The notes beneath the pieces were generated by a model. The model was not told where the DNA came from, did no database searches, and saw only the letters and a list, made by a program, of their open reading frames with translations. Made by a program: the position numbers and the translations under genes. From Massilia arenae (GTDB lineage: Bacteria > Pseudomonadota > Gammaproteobacteria > Burkholderiales > Burkholderiaceae_D), in NCBI RefSeq assembly GCF_008014745.1, contig NZ_VPFD01000015.1, positions 186,001 through 250,000 of the forward strand: a stretch of DNA of 64,000 bases, read 5' to 3'. Shown piece by piece: positions 34,435 to 44,900 of the stretch (the stretch's first letter is position 1; each line of letters opens with the position of its first letter).

Positions 34435-35382
34435 TTGCCCTCGCACCATCTCGACAATGGCGTAGTACACGCGCGTGTCTCGGCAGTGGCCGGCGGTCGG
34501 CTGCTGTCGTTCGCACTGGCCGGCAAGCCCAATTTCCTGCTCATCGACGAAGCCGCGGGCGACTACGACACGGCGCCGGATGCGGCCTCTGGCCACGTCC
34601 CCTACCAGGGGCACGAGGTATGGATTGGACCGCAGCGCGATTGGTGGGCCTACCAGGACGTCAATCCCGCGCGCGCCGCGGCGAAAGCTGCCTGGCCACC
34701 GGATCCCTGGTTGAGCCTTGCGAAGTACACACTGGTGGAAAAGAAGCGGGACAAGATCGTACTCGACGGTCCGGCCAGCCCCGTGTCCGGCATCCAGCTG
34801 CGCAAGCGCTACGCCCTGGTCGCAGGCAAGCCGGACAGCCTGCGGCTAGACGCCGAGGCGACTAACCGCAGCGGCAAGCTGGCGGGTCGCGACATCTGGT
34901 TCAATACGCGCGTGCCGGCGCACACGATGGCCTATGTGCCGGTGGCGGCGCGGGAAGACGTTCGGATCGAGCCGGCTGGAGCGCTGCACTTCACGCTGGG
35001 CGGCGGCCTGCTGTCGCTGGATTTGCCGATGCCGGGTGACGCCCCACGCAAGGGCAAACTGTTCGCCCAGCCGTCACACGGATGGCTGGCGGCGTTCCGC
35101 GATGGCCAGGCGCTGGTGATCCAGTTCGCCCACCAGCCTCGCGCCGCGATCCACCCGGCCCAGGGCCAGGTCGAGCTGTACCAGGACGCCGACGCGCGCG
35201 CGGCGGACAAAGGCATGCTGGAGCTGGAAGTGCACGCGCCCTATGTCGAACTGGCGCCCGGCGCGGCGATGCGGGCGTCGGAACATTGGACCATCCTTCC
35301 TTACGACGGCCCAGCCACCCGCGACGCCCACCTCGAGTTCCTGCGCCGGCATGCGGCGCACCTCGGAATATCACTCCCGTAA
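34435..35382 (+). CDS. DUF4380-like protein
   Basis: The 315-residue frame, conventionally from TTG 34435, resembles DUF4380 beta-sandwich proteins of unknown function (NGVVHARVSAVAGGRLLSF; GHEVWIGPQRDWW). The same frame stays open upstream and encodes a convincing export signal (QALIVACLCIASSVSHAAPQ, 34375-34434), yet no ATG, GTG or TTG precedes it. A CTG at 34333 or a sequence error is possible. It lies beside the galacturonate operon, converging on the lactonase gene with a 12-bp overlap. A sugar-related role is possible but unproven. Confidence 0.62.
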   Translation: MPSHHLDNGVVHARVSAVAGGRLLSFALAGKPNFLLIDEAAGDYDTAPDAASGHVPYQGHEVWIGPQRDWWAYQDVNPARAAAKAAWPPDPWLSLAKYTLVEKKRDKIVLDGPASPVSGIQLRKRYALVAGKPDSLRLDAEATNRSGKLAGRDIWFNTRVPAHTMAYVPVAAREDVRIEPAGALHFTLGGGLLSLDLPMPGDAPRKGKLFAQPSHGWLAAFRDGQALVIQFAHQPRAAIHPAQGQVELYQDADARAADKGMLELEVHAPYVELAPGAAMRASEHWTILPYDGPATRDAHLEFLRRHAAHLGISLP

Positions 35383-36252
35383 GAACGGCGTCTCGGCCAC
35401 GCCCTTGACACCGGGACGCAACAAGACCACGGCGCCGGCATCCCCACCAGTGCCCGGATCGATCGACGTCACCAGCAGCAGGTCGAGATCCGGCCCGCCG
35501 AAAGCGCACATCGACGGCTTGGCCATCGGCAGTTCGATCTCGCGATCGAGCTTGCCCGCCGGGGTGTAGCGCTGCACCACGCCGCCATCGTTGGCGCAGG
35601 TCCAGTAGCAACCGTCGGCATCGACCGCGGCGCCATCGGGCCGGCCCTTCTGGCCGTTCAGGTCGAGGAACACCCGCTGGTCATGCGGCAGGCCGGCGTC
35701 GACGTCGTAGTCGAAGGCCCAGACCATGCGGCGCTGCGGGTGGGAGTCGGACAGGTACATCGTCTTCCCGTCCGGCGACCAGGCCAGTCCGTTCTGGGTC
35801 AGCATGTTCGAGACCACCGGCCCATGCAGGCCGTCACGGCCCGAGTAGCGATACAGCCCGCCGACCGCGCGCGCTGCCCCCATGTCCATGAACATGGTGC
35901 CACTCCAGAAACGGCCCTGGCGGTCGCAACGGCCGTCGTTGAAGCGCATGCCCTCACCCAGCTCCGCCGCTGGGGGCGCGGCCAGCCGGCTGGCGCCGAC
36001 CGAGCCGTCGTCGTTCAGGTCGAGATGGAAGATCCCGCTTTCCATCCCCGCCACCAGTCCGCCGCCGCTGCTGCCGGCAATGCAGGCCACCATTTCCGGC
36101 GCCAGCCAGCGGCGCAGTTCCCCGCTGGCGTGGTCGCGCCGCCAGATGCGGCGGGCGGGAATGTCGACCCAGTACCAGGCCTGTTCCCCCGCATGCCACA
36201 TCGGGCTTTCACCGGTCGCGCAATGCACGCCGGCGACGATTTCCATTTCCAT
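35371..36252 (-). CDS. SMP-30/gluconolactonase-family sugar lactonase
   Basis: The 293-residue six-blade propeller enzyme carries the SMP-30 metal and substrate residues: GESPMW near residue 15, RFNDGRCDRQGRFWSGT near 101, NGLAWSPDGKTMYLSDS near 152 and GRPDGAAVD near 201. In this operon (kdgD, ALDH, exuT, lactonase) it would open galactaro-lactone made by uronate dehydrogenase to galactarate. The family also hydrolyses other aldonolactones. The start at 36252 was chosen over 36258 because AAGGA is five bases upstream. It follows exuT by 8 bp. Confidence 0.83.
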   Translation of the reverse strand: MEMEIVAGVHCATGESPMWHAGEQAWYWVDIPARRIWRRDHASGELRRWLAPEMVACIAGSSGGGLVAGMESGIFHLDLNDDGSVGASRLAAPPAAELGEGMRFNDGRCDRQGRFWSGTMFMDMGAARAVGGLYRYSGRDGLHGPVVSNMLTQNGLAWSPDGKTMYLSDSHPQRRMVWAFDYDVDAGLPHDQRVFLDLNGQKGRPDGAAVDADGCYWTCANDGGVVQRYTPAGKLDREIELPMAKPSMCAFGGPDLDLLLVTSIDPGTGGDAGAVVLLRPGVKGVAETPFLRE

Positions 36253-36260
36253 CGACATCC

Positions 36261-37655
36261 TTACAGGTCCTTGATTTCACGGTGCTGCGGCACCAGCGCC
36301 TTCATCACGCACCAGGCGACCAGGTAGGCCAGCGCGCAGATCGAGAACATGATCATATAGCCGGTCGACAGCTGGCCCAGCGCGCCATAATGATCGAACA
36401 GCCAGCCACCGAGCTTGGTCAGCAGCACGCCGCCCAGGCCGCCGGCCATGCCGCCGATGCCGACCACCGAGCCGACGCTGTGTTTCGGGAACATGTCCGA
36501 CACCGTCGTGAACAGATTGGCCGACCAGGCCTGGTGGGCCGAGGCGCCGATGCCGATCAGGATCACGGGAATCCAGAAGCCCAGGTAGCCCAACGGTTGC
36601 GCCAGCAGCACCACCAGCGGGCACAGCGCGATCAGCAGCATGGCGCGCATGCGGCCATGGTAGATGTCGGCGCCGCGGTTCAGGAAGTAGGTCGGCAGCC
36701 AGCCGCCGCCGATGCTGCCCACCATCGTCATGCTGTACAGGACCGCCAGCGGCAGGATCATGGCGGTGGCCGACATGCCGTATTGCGCCGACATGTATTT
36801 GGGCAGCCAGAACAGGAAGAACCACCACACGCCGTCGGTCAGGAATTTACCGGCGACGAAGGCCCAGGTCTGGCGGTAGCCGAGCAGCTTGAACCACGAG
36901 CTTTTCGCCACTTGCGTATTGTCGACCGCGGCTGGGCTGACGCCGGCGTCGCTGTTGATGTAGGCCAGTTCGGCCGCGCCGACGCGCGCCGAGCGTTCCG
37001 GCACGTCGTACAGCCAGATCCAGATTCCCATCCAGACGAAGCCGATGGCGCCAATCACGATGAAAGCCGCCTGCCAGCCCCAGAACTCGGCGATCACCGG
37101 CACCGTCAGCGGCGCCAGGATGGCGCCGACGTTGGCGCCCGAATTGAAGATGCCGGTCGCGAACGAGCGCTCGCGCTTGGGGAAGTATTCGGCGGTGGCC
37201 TTGATCGCGGCCGGGAAGTTGCCGGCTTCGCCGATGGCAAGGATCGCGCGACCGATCATGAAGCCGGCGATCGACACCGGCACCACGGCCAACCCGATGG
37301 AGGTGAACACGGTATTGACCGCCTCCCCGATCCAGATCGCGTAGGCGTGGGCGATGGCGCCGAGCGACCAGACGACGATGGCCACCACGTAGGCGCGCTT
37401 GGTGCCCATGCGGTCGATCACGCGGCCGGCAAACAGCATCGAGATGGCGTAGACGAACTGGAAGGTGGCCGCGATGTTCGCGTAGTCGGTGTTGGACCAG
37501 CCGAATTCGGCGGACAACATCGGTGCGAGCAGGCTGAGGACCTGGCGGTCCAGGTAATTGATGGTGGTGGCGAAGAACAGCAGTGCGCAAATCGTCCAGC
37601 GATATTTGCCCACCACCGTCTGCGCCGGTGCGAGGTCGATGACTTGCTGATTCAT
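36261..37655 (-). CDS. exuT: MFS hexuronate transporter (ExuT-like, ACS family)
   Basis: The 464-residue protein is a 12-helix anion:cation symporter of the MFS. ACS signatures are visible: INYLDRQVLSLLAP near residue 33, a GRAILAIGEAGNFPAAIKAT motif near 134 and ATGIFNSGANVGAIL near 165. ExuT relatives import galacturonate or glucuronate with protons. Between the ALDH and lactonase genes of a galacturonate pathway, that substrate is the natural assignment. Confidence 0.85.
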   Translation of the reverse strand: MNQQVIDLAPAQTVVGKYRWTICALLFFATTINYLDRQVLSLLAPMLSAEFGWSNTDYANIAATFQFVYAISMLFAGRVIDRMGTKRAYVVAIVVWSLGAIAHAYAIWIGEAVNTVFTSIGLAVVPVSIAGFMIGRAILAIGEAGNFPAAIKATAEYFPKRERSFATGIFNSGANVGAILAPLTVPVIAEFWGWQAAFIVIGAIGFVWMGIWIWLYDVPERSARVGAAELAYINSDAGVSPAAVDNTQVAKSSWFKLLGYRQTWAFVAGKFLTDGVWWFFLFWLPKYMSAQYGMSATAMILPLAVLYSMTMVGSIGGGWLPTYFLNRGADIYHGRMRAMLLIALCPLVVLLAQPLGYLGFWIPVILIGIGASAHQAWSANLFTTVSDMFPKHSVGSVVGIGGMAGGLGGVLLTKLGGWLFDHYGALGQLSTGYMIMFSICALAYLVAWCVMKALVPQHREIKDL

Positions 37656-37727
37656 GGTGATCAGTTCTTTACAAGTTAAAACAGCCGGTGTCTCCCCCGG
37701 CTGGTGCTGCGACAGAAACTTAAGGCG

Positions 37728-39314
37728 TTACGCTTTCCCTCCAGCTTGCAGGGTGCCGTCCTGCAGGCGCGCGAGACCCAGCGGATTCTCATCGCGCAGC
37801 GCTTCCGGCAGCAGATTGGCAGGCAGGTTCTGGTAGCACACCGGCCGCAGGAAGCGGTCGATCGCGCTGGCGCCGACCGAGGTCGTGCGGCTGTCGCTGG
37901 TGGCCGGGAACGGGCCGCCGTGGACCATCGCGTGCGCCACTTCGACGCCGGTCGGGAAGCCGTTGAACAGCACGCGGCCCGCCTTGCGTTCCAGGATCGG
38001 CAGCAGTGCGCCGGCAACGCCGTGGTCCTGGGCCTGGGCGTGGACGGTCACGGTCAGCTGGCCGTGCAGCGCCTCGGCCGCCTTGAGCAGCTGATCGGCG
38101 TCCCTGAAGCGCACCAGCACCGCGGCCGGGCCGAACACTTCGTCCTCGAGCGCCGCGTTGCCCAGATAGGTAGCGGCATCGCACACGTACAGCGCGGCGC
38201 GCGCGGCGCAACCGGTGCCCTGCTCGCCGCCCTGGGCGACCAGCTGCAAGCCCTCGACCTGGCCGAACTTGGCCACGCCGGTGTTGTAGGCCTCGTGGAT
38301 GCCGGCGGTAAGCATGGTGCCGGCGCCCTTGCCTGCCAGCGCTTCGCTGGCGGCCTTGACGAAGGCGTCCAGGTCGGCGCCTTCGAGCGCGAACAGCAGG
38401 CCCGGGTTGGTGCAGAACTGGCCGACGCCCAGCGTCAGCGAATCGACGAAGCCTTGCGCCAGGCCGGCGCCGCCGGCCTGCAGCGCGGCCGGCAGCAGGA
38501 ACACCGGATTCACGCTGCTCATTTCGGCGTAGACTGGAATCGGCTCGGAACGGCCGGCGGCGGTGCGCATCAGCGCGGTGCCGCCCTGGCGCGAACCGGT
38601 AAAGCCCACCGCCTTGATCGCAGGGTGCGCCACCAGTTGCTGGCCGACCGTGCGGCCATCGCCGTACAGCATCGAGAACACGCCTTCGGGCACGCCGGCT
38701 TCTTTCGCCGCGCGCTGGACGGCGCGGCCGACCAGTTCCGAAGTGCCCGAGTGGGCGGCATGGGCCTTGACCACGACCGGGCAGCCGGCCGCCAGCGCCG
38801 AGGCGGTGTCGCCACCGGCCACCGAGAACGCCAGCGGGAAGTTACTGGCGCCGAACACGACCACCGGGCCGAGGCCGATCTTGCGCAGGCGCAGGTCGGG
38901 ACGCGGCGGCGTACGGTCAGGCAGCGCGCTGTCGATCGTCGCATCCATGAAGTAACCGTCGCGCACCACTTTCGCAAACAAGCGCAACTGGGTCACGGTG
39001 CGCATCCGCTCGCCTTCCAGGCGCGCCTGCGGCAGGCCGGTTTCAAGCATCGCGCGCTCGATCAGTTCCGGGCCCACGGCCAGGATCTGCTCGGCGATCG
39101 CTTCCAGGAAGCGTGCGCGCTGTTCGAGCGGCAGCGCGCGGTAAGGGTCGAATGCCTGGCCAGCCAGCGCGCAGGCGCGCTCGACGTCGTCGCCGGTCGC
39201 CTGGCCGAAGCCCGGCTCCAGGTTGGCGCGGGTGGCCGGGTTGAAGCCGAAGGCCTCGCCAGCGGTGCCGCGCACGCACTGCTGGCCAATGATCATTTCA
39301 CCGAGAATCGTCAT
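37728..39314 (-). CDS. 2,5-dioxovalerate (2-oxoglutarate semialdehyde) dehydrogenase
   Basis: The 528-residue NAD(P)-dependent aldehyde dehydrogenase has the cofactor-binding [18 protein letters not shown] and FTGSRQGG, the general base in YAEMSSVNP and the nucleophile in [10 protein letters not shown] near residue 304. It matches alpha-ketoglutarate-semialdehyde dehydrogenases. It catalyses the last step of the oxidative uronate pathway, giving 2-oxoglutarate. The start at ATG 39314 is two bases after the kdgD TGA, so it is tightly coupled to kdgD. Confidence 0.9.
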   Translation of the reverse strand: MTILGEMIIGQQCVRGTAGEAFGFNPATRANLEPGFGQATGDDVERACALAGQAFDPYRALPLEQRARFLEAIAEQILAVGPELIERAMLETGLPQARLEGERMRTVTQLRLFAKVVRDGYFMDATIDSALPDRTPPRPDLRLRKIGLGPVVVFGASNFPLAFSVAGGDTASALAAGCPVVVKAHAAHSGTSELVGRAVQRAAKEAGVPEGVFSMLYGDGRTVGQQLVAHPAIKAVGFTGSRQGGTALMRTAAGRSEPIPVYAEMSSVNPVFLLPAALQAGGAGLAQGFVDSLTLGVGQFCTNPGLLFALEGADLDAFVKAASEALAGKGAGTMLTAGIHEAYNTGVAKFGQVEGLQLVAQGGEQGTGCAARAALYVCDAATYLGNAALEDEVFGPAAVLVRFRDADQLLKAAEALHGQLTVTVHAQAQDHGVAGALLPILERKAGRVLFNGFPTGVEVAHAMVHGGPFPATSDSRTTSVGASAIDRFLRPVCYQNLPANLLPEALRDENPLGLARLQDGTLQAGGKA

Positions 39315-39316
39315 GA

Positions 39317-40228
39317 TCACAGCACTCCGTTCTTCTTGAGCAGGTCGAGCAGCATCGCGTCTTCTTCGGCGGTCAGGTCGGTCAGCGGTGGACGCACCGG
39401 ACCGGCGCCATGGCCGACCAGGCGGGCGCCGGCCTTGACGATGCTGACGGCGTAGCCGGCCTTGCGGTTGCGGAGCTCGAGGTAAGGCAGGAAGAACTCG
39501 TCGATCAGGCGGTTGGTGGTGGCGAAATCGTCGTTGGCGGTGGCGTGGTAGAAGTCCATCGCCAGTTGCGGCACGAAGTTGAACACGGCCGACGAGTACA
39601 CCGGGGTGCCCAGGGCTTTATAGGCGCCGGCATACACTTCCGCGGTCGGCAAGCCGCCCAGGTAGCTGAAGCGGTCGCCCAGCTTGCGCCAGATCGAGAC
39701 CATCAGTTCGATGTCGCCGTTGCCGTCCTTGAAGCCGATCAGGTTCGGGCAGCGGTCGGCCAGCTTGGCCAGCGAATCCGGGGTCAGGCGGCAGTTGGCG
39801 CGGTTGTAGACCACGACGCCGATTTTCACGGAGCGGCACACCGCTTCGACGTGGGCGATCAGGCCGTCCTGGCTGGCTTCGGTCAGGTAGTGCGGCAGCA
39901 GCAGCAGGCCCTTGGCGCCCTGGCGCTCGGCTTCCTGGGCATGCGCGATGGCGGTGCGGGTCGGGCCGCCGCAACCGGCCAGGATCGGCACCACGCCGGC
40001 GCAGGTGTCGACCGCGGTCTTGATGATCTGGCCGTATTCCTCGCCATGCAGCGAGAAGTATTCGCCGGTGCCGCCGGCTGCGAACAGCGCGGTCGCGCCG
40101 AACGGCGCCAGCCATTCGAGGCGTGCGGCATAGCCTTTTGGATCGAACTCGCCCTGCGCGTCGAAGTCGGTGATCGGGAAGGACAGCAGGCCGTGCGACA
40201 GGACTTGCTTGAGTTCATTTGGTTGCAT
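39317..40228 (-). CDS. kdgD: 5-dehydro-4-deoxyglucarate dehydratase
   Basis: The 303-residue enzyme belongs to the DapA/N-acetylneuraminate lyase superfamily. The Schiff-base Lys lies in [10 protein letters not shown] near residue 190, the catalytic Tyr in [13 protein letters not shown] near 155 and the family motif in [16 protein letters not shown] near 50. It dehydrates and decarboxylates 5-keto-4-deoxy-glucarate to 2,5-dioxovalerate. It is first in the kdgD-ALDH-exuT-lactonase operon and is preceded by a GTTGTA-N8-TACAAC operator candidate. Confidence 0.92.
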   Translation of the reverse strand: MQPNELKQVLSHGLLSFPITDFDAQGEFDPKGYAARLEWLAPFGATALFAAGGTGEYFSLHGEEYGQIIKTAVDTCAGVVPILAGCGGPTRTAIAHAQEAERQGAKGLLLLPHYLTEASQDGLIAHVEAVCRSVKIGVVVYNRANCRLTPDSLAKLADRCPNLIGFKDGNGDIELMVSIWRKLGDRFSYLGGLPTAEVYAGAYKALGTPVYSSAVFNFVPQLAMDFYHATANDDFATTNRLIDEFFLPYLELRNRKAGYAVSIVKAGARLVGHGAGPVRPPLTDLTAEEDAMLLDLLKKNGVL

Positions 40229-40283
40229 TGCTAAGGTCTCCGTTGGTCTAGGTGTTGGACGAAAAAGAAGTGCGATGAATCAT

Positions 40284-40303
40284 GTTGTAAGTCATCGTAC
40301 AAC
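40284..40303. promoter_or_regulatory. GTTGTA-N8-TACAAC inverted repeat, candidate GntR operator
   Basis: The 20-bp site GTTGTAAGTCATCGTACAAC has perfect 6-bp arms. It sits in the 113-bp gap between the kdgD start (40228) and the end of a FadR-type regulator gene (40342). Its position suggests control of the kdgD operon. The motif differs from the TGGYCNGACCA operators of this locus, so it may belong to the other GntR protein. Confidence 0.6.
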
Positions 40304-40341
40304 CTAAAATCAGCAAGGGCAAGCAAAATGTGATGCGAATG

Positions 40342-41070
40342 TCAGTTCAGGGAGCTTTCCAGGCGGCGCTGTGCCTGGACCAGTCGCTCGCGGCTATTGG
40401 AGAGATGGGTGCGCATCGCCGCACGTGCGGCTTCGGCATCGCGGCGCTCGATGGCGCGGAAGATATCGTCGTGCTCGCGGCTGACGCGCTCGAGGAAATC
40501 GGCCGGCTTGTCCTGCTCCAGCTTGGGCGTATCCAGGCGCGCGCGCGGGATGATCGCATTGCCCAGCTGCTCCAGGATATCGACGAAATAGCGGTTGCCG
40601 GTTGCCTGCGCGATCAGCAAATGGAAGCGCTTGTCGGCCCCCACCGCCGACCTGCCGTCGGCCATCGCCTGCTGCATCTCGAGCAGCGCGCCGGCCAGCT
40701 CGTCGACCTGGTTCTCGCTGCGGCGGCCGGCCGCCAGGCCCGCCGTCTCGGTCTCGACGCCGATGCGCAGTTCGAGGACGGACAGCACGTCGCGCAGGGT
40801 CAGGATGTTCTCGGCATCGAGCCCGAGCCCGGCCTGCTGGCGCTCGATCACGAAGGTCCCGATGCCGTGCCGCGTCTGCACGTAGCCGGCCGCCTGCAGG
40901 TGCGAGATCGCCTCGCGCACCACGGTGCGGCTGACGCCGTGCTGGGTCATCAGCGACGATTCGGTCGGCAGCTTGTCGCCCGGCTTGAGTGTGCCCTGGC
41001 GGATGGTGCCACTGATGTGTTCGACCACGCCTTGGGCGAGATTGCGGTGCTTGCGTTGTGGCAGATTCAT
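40342..41070 (-). CDS. GntR-family (FadR/FCD) transcriptional regulator
   Basis: The 242-residue protein has an N-terminal winged HTH (residues 12-75; LKPGDKLPTESSLMTQHGVS, RTVVREAISHLQ) and a C-terminal FCD ligand domain with metal-binding histidines (KRFHLLIAQATGN; REHDDIF). It lies upstream of and in line with the kdgD operon, so a sugar-acid intermediate is the likely effector. The start is uncertain: 41070 fits the HTH spacing and an in-frame ATG at 41139 is possible. Confidence 0.85.
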   Translation of the reverse strand: MNLPQRKHRNLAQGVVEHISGTIRQGTLKPGDKLPTESSLMTQHGVSRTVVREAISHLQAAGYVQTRHGIGTFVIERQQAGLGLDAENILTLRDVLSVLELRIGVETETAGLAAGRRSENQVDELAGALLEMQQAMADGRSAVGADKRFHLLIAQATGNRYFVDILEQLGNAIIPRARLDTPKLEQDKPADFLERVSREHDDIFRAIERRDAEAARAAMRTHLSNSRERLVQAQRRLESSLN

Positions 41071-41185
41071 GGCGATTTGCTGGTGAAAGATGAGGGAATT
41101 ATACGCGGATGGATAGTTGATGCCACAGTCATCAGACATCTTATCTCTCTCGCATGAGCTCAGGTTCAGTACCGGTATAGCCACC

Positions 41186-41214
41186 TTGCAGAATTGGCCC
41201 GACCAAACTAGAAT
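41186..41214 (+). promoter_or_regulatory. Promoter with spacer-embedded operator, CE12/PL1-CE8 operon
   Basis: TTGCAG (41186-41191), a 17-bp spacer and TAGAAT (41209-41214) precede ATG 41244 by 29 bp. The spacer contains TTGGCCCGACCAA (41194-41206), an inverted repeat of the FadR-family TGGTNNNACCA class. Matching layouts occur at 46138 and 57979. Confidence 0.85.
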
Positions 41215-41243
41215 CGTCTATCAAAAAAACATCAGGAGACTTC

Positions 41244-41981
41244 ATGCCGTCCGTTCGCCTCACTCCCCTGCTCTCTCTACTGCTGGCCGGCGCCGCCTGG
41301 TCCGCGCCAGCGGCGCACGACCGCGTGATCCTGGTCGGCGACTCGACCATGGCCAGCAGCACCGGCTATGGCGACGCCTTGTGCGCCCGTCTGACACCCG
41401 AAACCGCCTGCCTGAACCTGGCGCGCGGCGGGCGCAGCTCGGGGAGCTTTCGCGCCGAAGGCCGCTGGGATGAGGTGACGGGCTTGCTGCGCGATGGCGC
41501 AGGCTACCGCCGTACTTATGTGCTGATCCAGTTCGGCCACAACGACCAGCCGGGCAAGCCCGGTCGCTCGACCGACTACGCGACCGAATTCCCCGTCAAT
41601 ATGACCCGTTACGTTCAAGAAGCGCGCGCGCTCGGCGCTGTGCCGGTGCTGGTGACCCCGCTCACGCGCCGCAGCTTCAGGCAGGGCTATGTACAGGACG
41701 ACCTGGCGCCCTGGGCCGGCACGGTGCGCAAGATCGCCGCCGCGACCGGCACCCCGCTGGTCGACCTGAATGCCCTGTCGTTGGCCGCAGTCCAGGCCAT
41801 GGGACCGAAGGAAGCCGACAAGCTGGCGCGCGTCGGCGCCAATTTCGACCATACCCATGTCGGCCCGCTGGGCGCGCAGCGCTTCTCGGATATCGTCGCA
41901 CGCGAACTGCTGCGCAAAGTCCCGGCCCTCGCCCCGGCGTTCGCGCCAGGCGAGCGCACCGCCGCGCGGGGCGCGGAGTGA
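41244..41981 (+). CDS. Rhamnogalacturonan acetylesterase-like SGNH hydrolase (CE12)
   Basis: The 245-residue exported enzyme has a signal peptide (cleavage near APAAH) and the SGNH blocks. These are the nucleophile Ser in VGDSTM near residue 33, Gly in ARGGRSSGS, Asn in FGHNDQPGK near 98 and the DHTHVG Asp/His near 205. It would remove acetyl groups from rhamnogalacturonan or pectin in the periplasm or outside, opening the polymer to lyases. It is first in an operon with the PL1-CE8 fusion, which starts at an overlapping GTGA. Confidence 0.86.
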   Translation: MPSVRLTPLLSLLLAGAAWSAPAAHDRVILVGDSTMASSTGYGDALCARLTPETACLNLARGGRSSGSFRAEGRWDEVTGLLRDGAGYRRTYVLIQFGHNDQPGKPGRSTDYATEFPVNMTRYVQEARALGAVPVLVTPLTRRSFRQGYVQDDLAPWAGTVRKIAAATGTPLVDLNALSLAAVQAMGPKEADKLARVGANFDHTHVGPLGAQRFSDIVARELLRKVPALAPAFAPGERTAARGAE

Positions 41982-44900
41982 GCGGCGTGCGTGCAGTCGC
42001 CGCTGCCCTCACCCTTACCGCACTTATCCCGGCCACCTCCCTCGCGGCAGCTCCGATGCCCGGTCCGATCGCCGAGCGCCAGCACGCGCCGGCGGACGGC
42101 TGGGCCGCGCAGCAAGGCGGCACCCGCGGCGGCGCCCTCGCCAGTCCGGCCCACGTGTACACGGTGGCCGACCGCGCGCAGCTGGTCGCCGCCCTGGAGG
42201 CGCCGGCGCCGGCGCGCATCGTGCGCGTGGCGGCCGCCATCGACATGAGCGAGGGCCGACCTTTCCGCGACCACGACGACCAGGCCGGCCGCGGCGCCGT
42301 GCGCATTCCGTCGAACACCACCCTGGTTGGCATCGCCCCGGGCGCCGGCTTAATTCATGCCAGCCTGATGATCACCGGCGTCGAACAGGTGATCGTGCGC
42401 CACCTGGCGATCCGCAATCCCTGCGACGTCGCGCCGCAATGGGATGCGCAGGACGGCGCCAAGGGCAACTGGAACTCGGAATTCGACGGCATCACGGTGC
42501 GCGCCGCGCGCCACGTCTGGATCGACCACAACAGCTTCACCGATGCGCCCGACACCGACGACCGCGCCCCGATCGAGAACGGCAAACGCAAGCAGTGCCA
42601 CGATGGCGCGCTCGACATCACCCAGGGCTCGGACCTGGTCAGCGTCACCTACAATCACTTCGCCCAGCACGAAAAGAACATGCTGATCGGCGCCGGCGAC
42701 CGTTTCACCGGCGACCAGGGACGGCTGCGAATCACCCTCAAGGGCAACCTGTTCGAGCACGTCGCCGAACGCGCCCCGCGGGTGCGCTATGGCCAAGTCC
42801 ATCTGCTGAACAACTACTATGTGGGCGAGCGCGGACGCGCGGTGTACGGCCACGGCTACAGCATCGGCGTCGCGCATGCCTCGCGTCTGATTTCCGACGC
42901 CAATGCCTTCGAGGTGGCCGGTGCGAGCAGCTGCAAGCAGCTGGTACGCGACCCGGCGCGCAGCCCCGGCGTTTTCGTCGACACCGGCTCGCTGCTCAAT
43001 GGACAGCCGCTGAACGGCTGCCCGCACGGCGGCGACGCCGGCTGGCGCGTCCCCTACCCTTATACGGCGTTGCCAGCGTCGCAGGTGCCCGCTCACGTGC
43101 GCGCCAATGCAGGCCCGCGCCCAGGCGCCAGCGCCGGCGCTGGCGCCATCGTGGAGGCCCGCATCGCGCCGGCGACCGGCGCGCCATTCGTGCTGCGCGC
43201 CCGGCGCGCCGCCCACGGCGACTGGCAAGGCGCCAGCCTGCAACTGGTCGACGGCGGCAAGACGCTGCAGGTCGAACTGCTGGCCGCACGCGATGGCCAG
43301 GTGCAGCGCCTGAAGCAGATACGGCGCCGCACCGTGTCCACCGACATGCCGATGGTGCTGGGCTTTTCCGCCGACGCCGGCCAATTGGCGGCGCTGGTCG
43401 ATGGCGAACGCGTGACCACCGCCCTGGCCGAGCCCTTGCCGGCCACCCAGCCACTCGACTGGGACGCTGGCGGGCACCGGCTGCTCGACCTGCGCGGCGG
43501 CCCCTTCGATGCGGCGCCAGCACGCCTGAGCGCCCAGGTCGCCGAGCGGCGCATCCTGCTGCAGGCCGGTGACCCGGCCGCCGTCATCCCGATTGGCGGC
43601 GCCGCCGGCTTCGAGGTAGTCAGCGACGATCCGCGCATTGCCACAGCCAACGTGGCGGCTGACGTCGCGCACGGCGCCGTACGCGTGACGCCGCTCGCGG
43701 CCGGACAAACCACACTGACCGTGCGCAGCGCCAGCGATCCGTGGGCCCAGGCCAGCTTCGCGGTAGTGGTCGGGGAGCGCTTCATCGAACCGCGCAGCAC
43801 CAAGGGCGTAGCAACCCATCCGCAGCTGGACGAGCGTGGCGTGCCACCCGATACGCCGCTGCGCCTGGCCCTGGCGCCCGGCGCCGAACTGACGGGGGAA
43901 GGCAGCATCCGGCTGCTGCGCAAGCGCGACGGCCTGCTGGTGGCGGTGGTCCGTCCCGGCGAAACGGTGACCGCCATCGGCCCTGCGCCGCGCCAGCGCC
44001 TGGTGCGCCAGCACGCGCTGCGGATCGTCGACGGCGAACTGCGCGCGCGCCTGCCGCAGGCACTCGAGTACGACACCGAGTACGAGGCGCTGGCCGAGGC
44101 AAGTCTGGTGCGCGGCGGGGCTTTCCACGGCGCGCGCTGGCGCTTTCGCACCACGCCGCACCGCCCGGTCGGCGACAGCGTGACGGTGGCCACCGAAGGA
44201 CGGTCGCATTTCCGCACCGTGCAGGGCGCACTCGACTACGCGATGTCGCTGCCGCGCGCGCAGCCGCTCACCATCAATGTGCGAGACGGCGTCTACCCCG
44301 AACTGCTGTACCTGCGCGACAAGGATAACCTTACCCTGCGTGGCGCCAGCCGCGAAGCGACCGTCATCCGCGCCGCCAACAGCGACACCCTCAACCCCGG
44401 CTCCGGCACCGGACAAGAAGCCGGCACGCCCGGGCTGCTGGGCGGGCGCGCGCTGTTCCTGGCCCAGGACAGCGACCTGCTCGACCTGCGCGACATCGCC
44501 CTGCACAACAGCACCCTGCGTACCGACGGCCACTCGCCGCAAGCCGAGACCCTGTTCTTCAGCAGCCGCGATGGGCGCCTGATGGTACGCAACGCGCACT
44601 TCCTGAGCGAGCAGGATACGCTGCAGCTGACGGGGTATGCCTGGTTCCACAAGTCGCTGGTGGAAGGCAATGTCGACTTCATCTGGGGAAACAACCGCGC
44701 CGCGCTGTTCGAGGACAGCGAGATCCGCAGCATCGGCGACAGCGCCCGTCCGGAGAGCGGCGGCTACATCGTGCAGGCGCGGACGGTCGGCGCCACCGAA
44801 CCGGGCTTCGTCTTCCTGCGCTCGCGCCTGACCCGTGGGGCCGGGCCGGCCGGCAACGTGCCGGCGGACGGCAGCGCCTATCTGGCGCGCTCGCCCGGCA

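Noticed and set aside
41118-41134. TGATG-N7-CATCA inverted repeat upstream of the 40342 regulator gene
   Set aside because: Short arms and no second copy at kdgD; likely chance.
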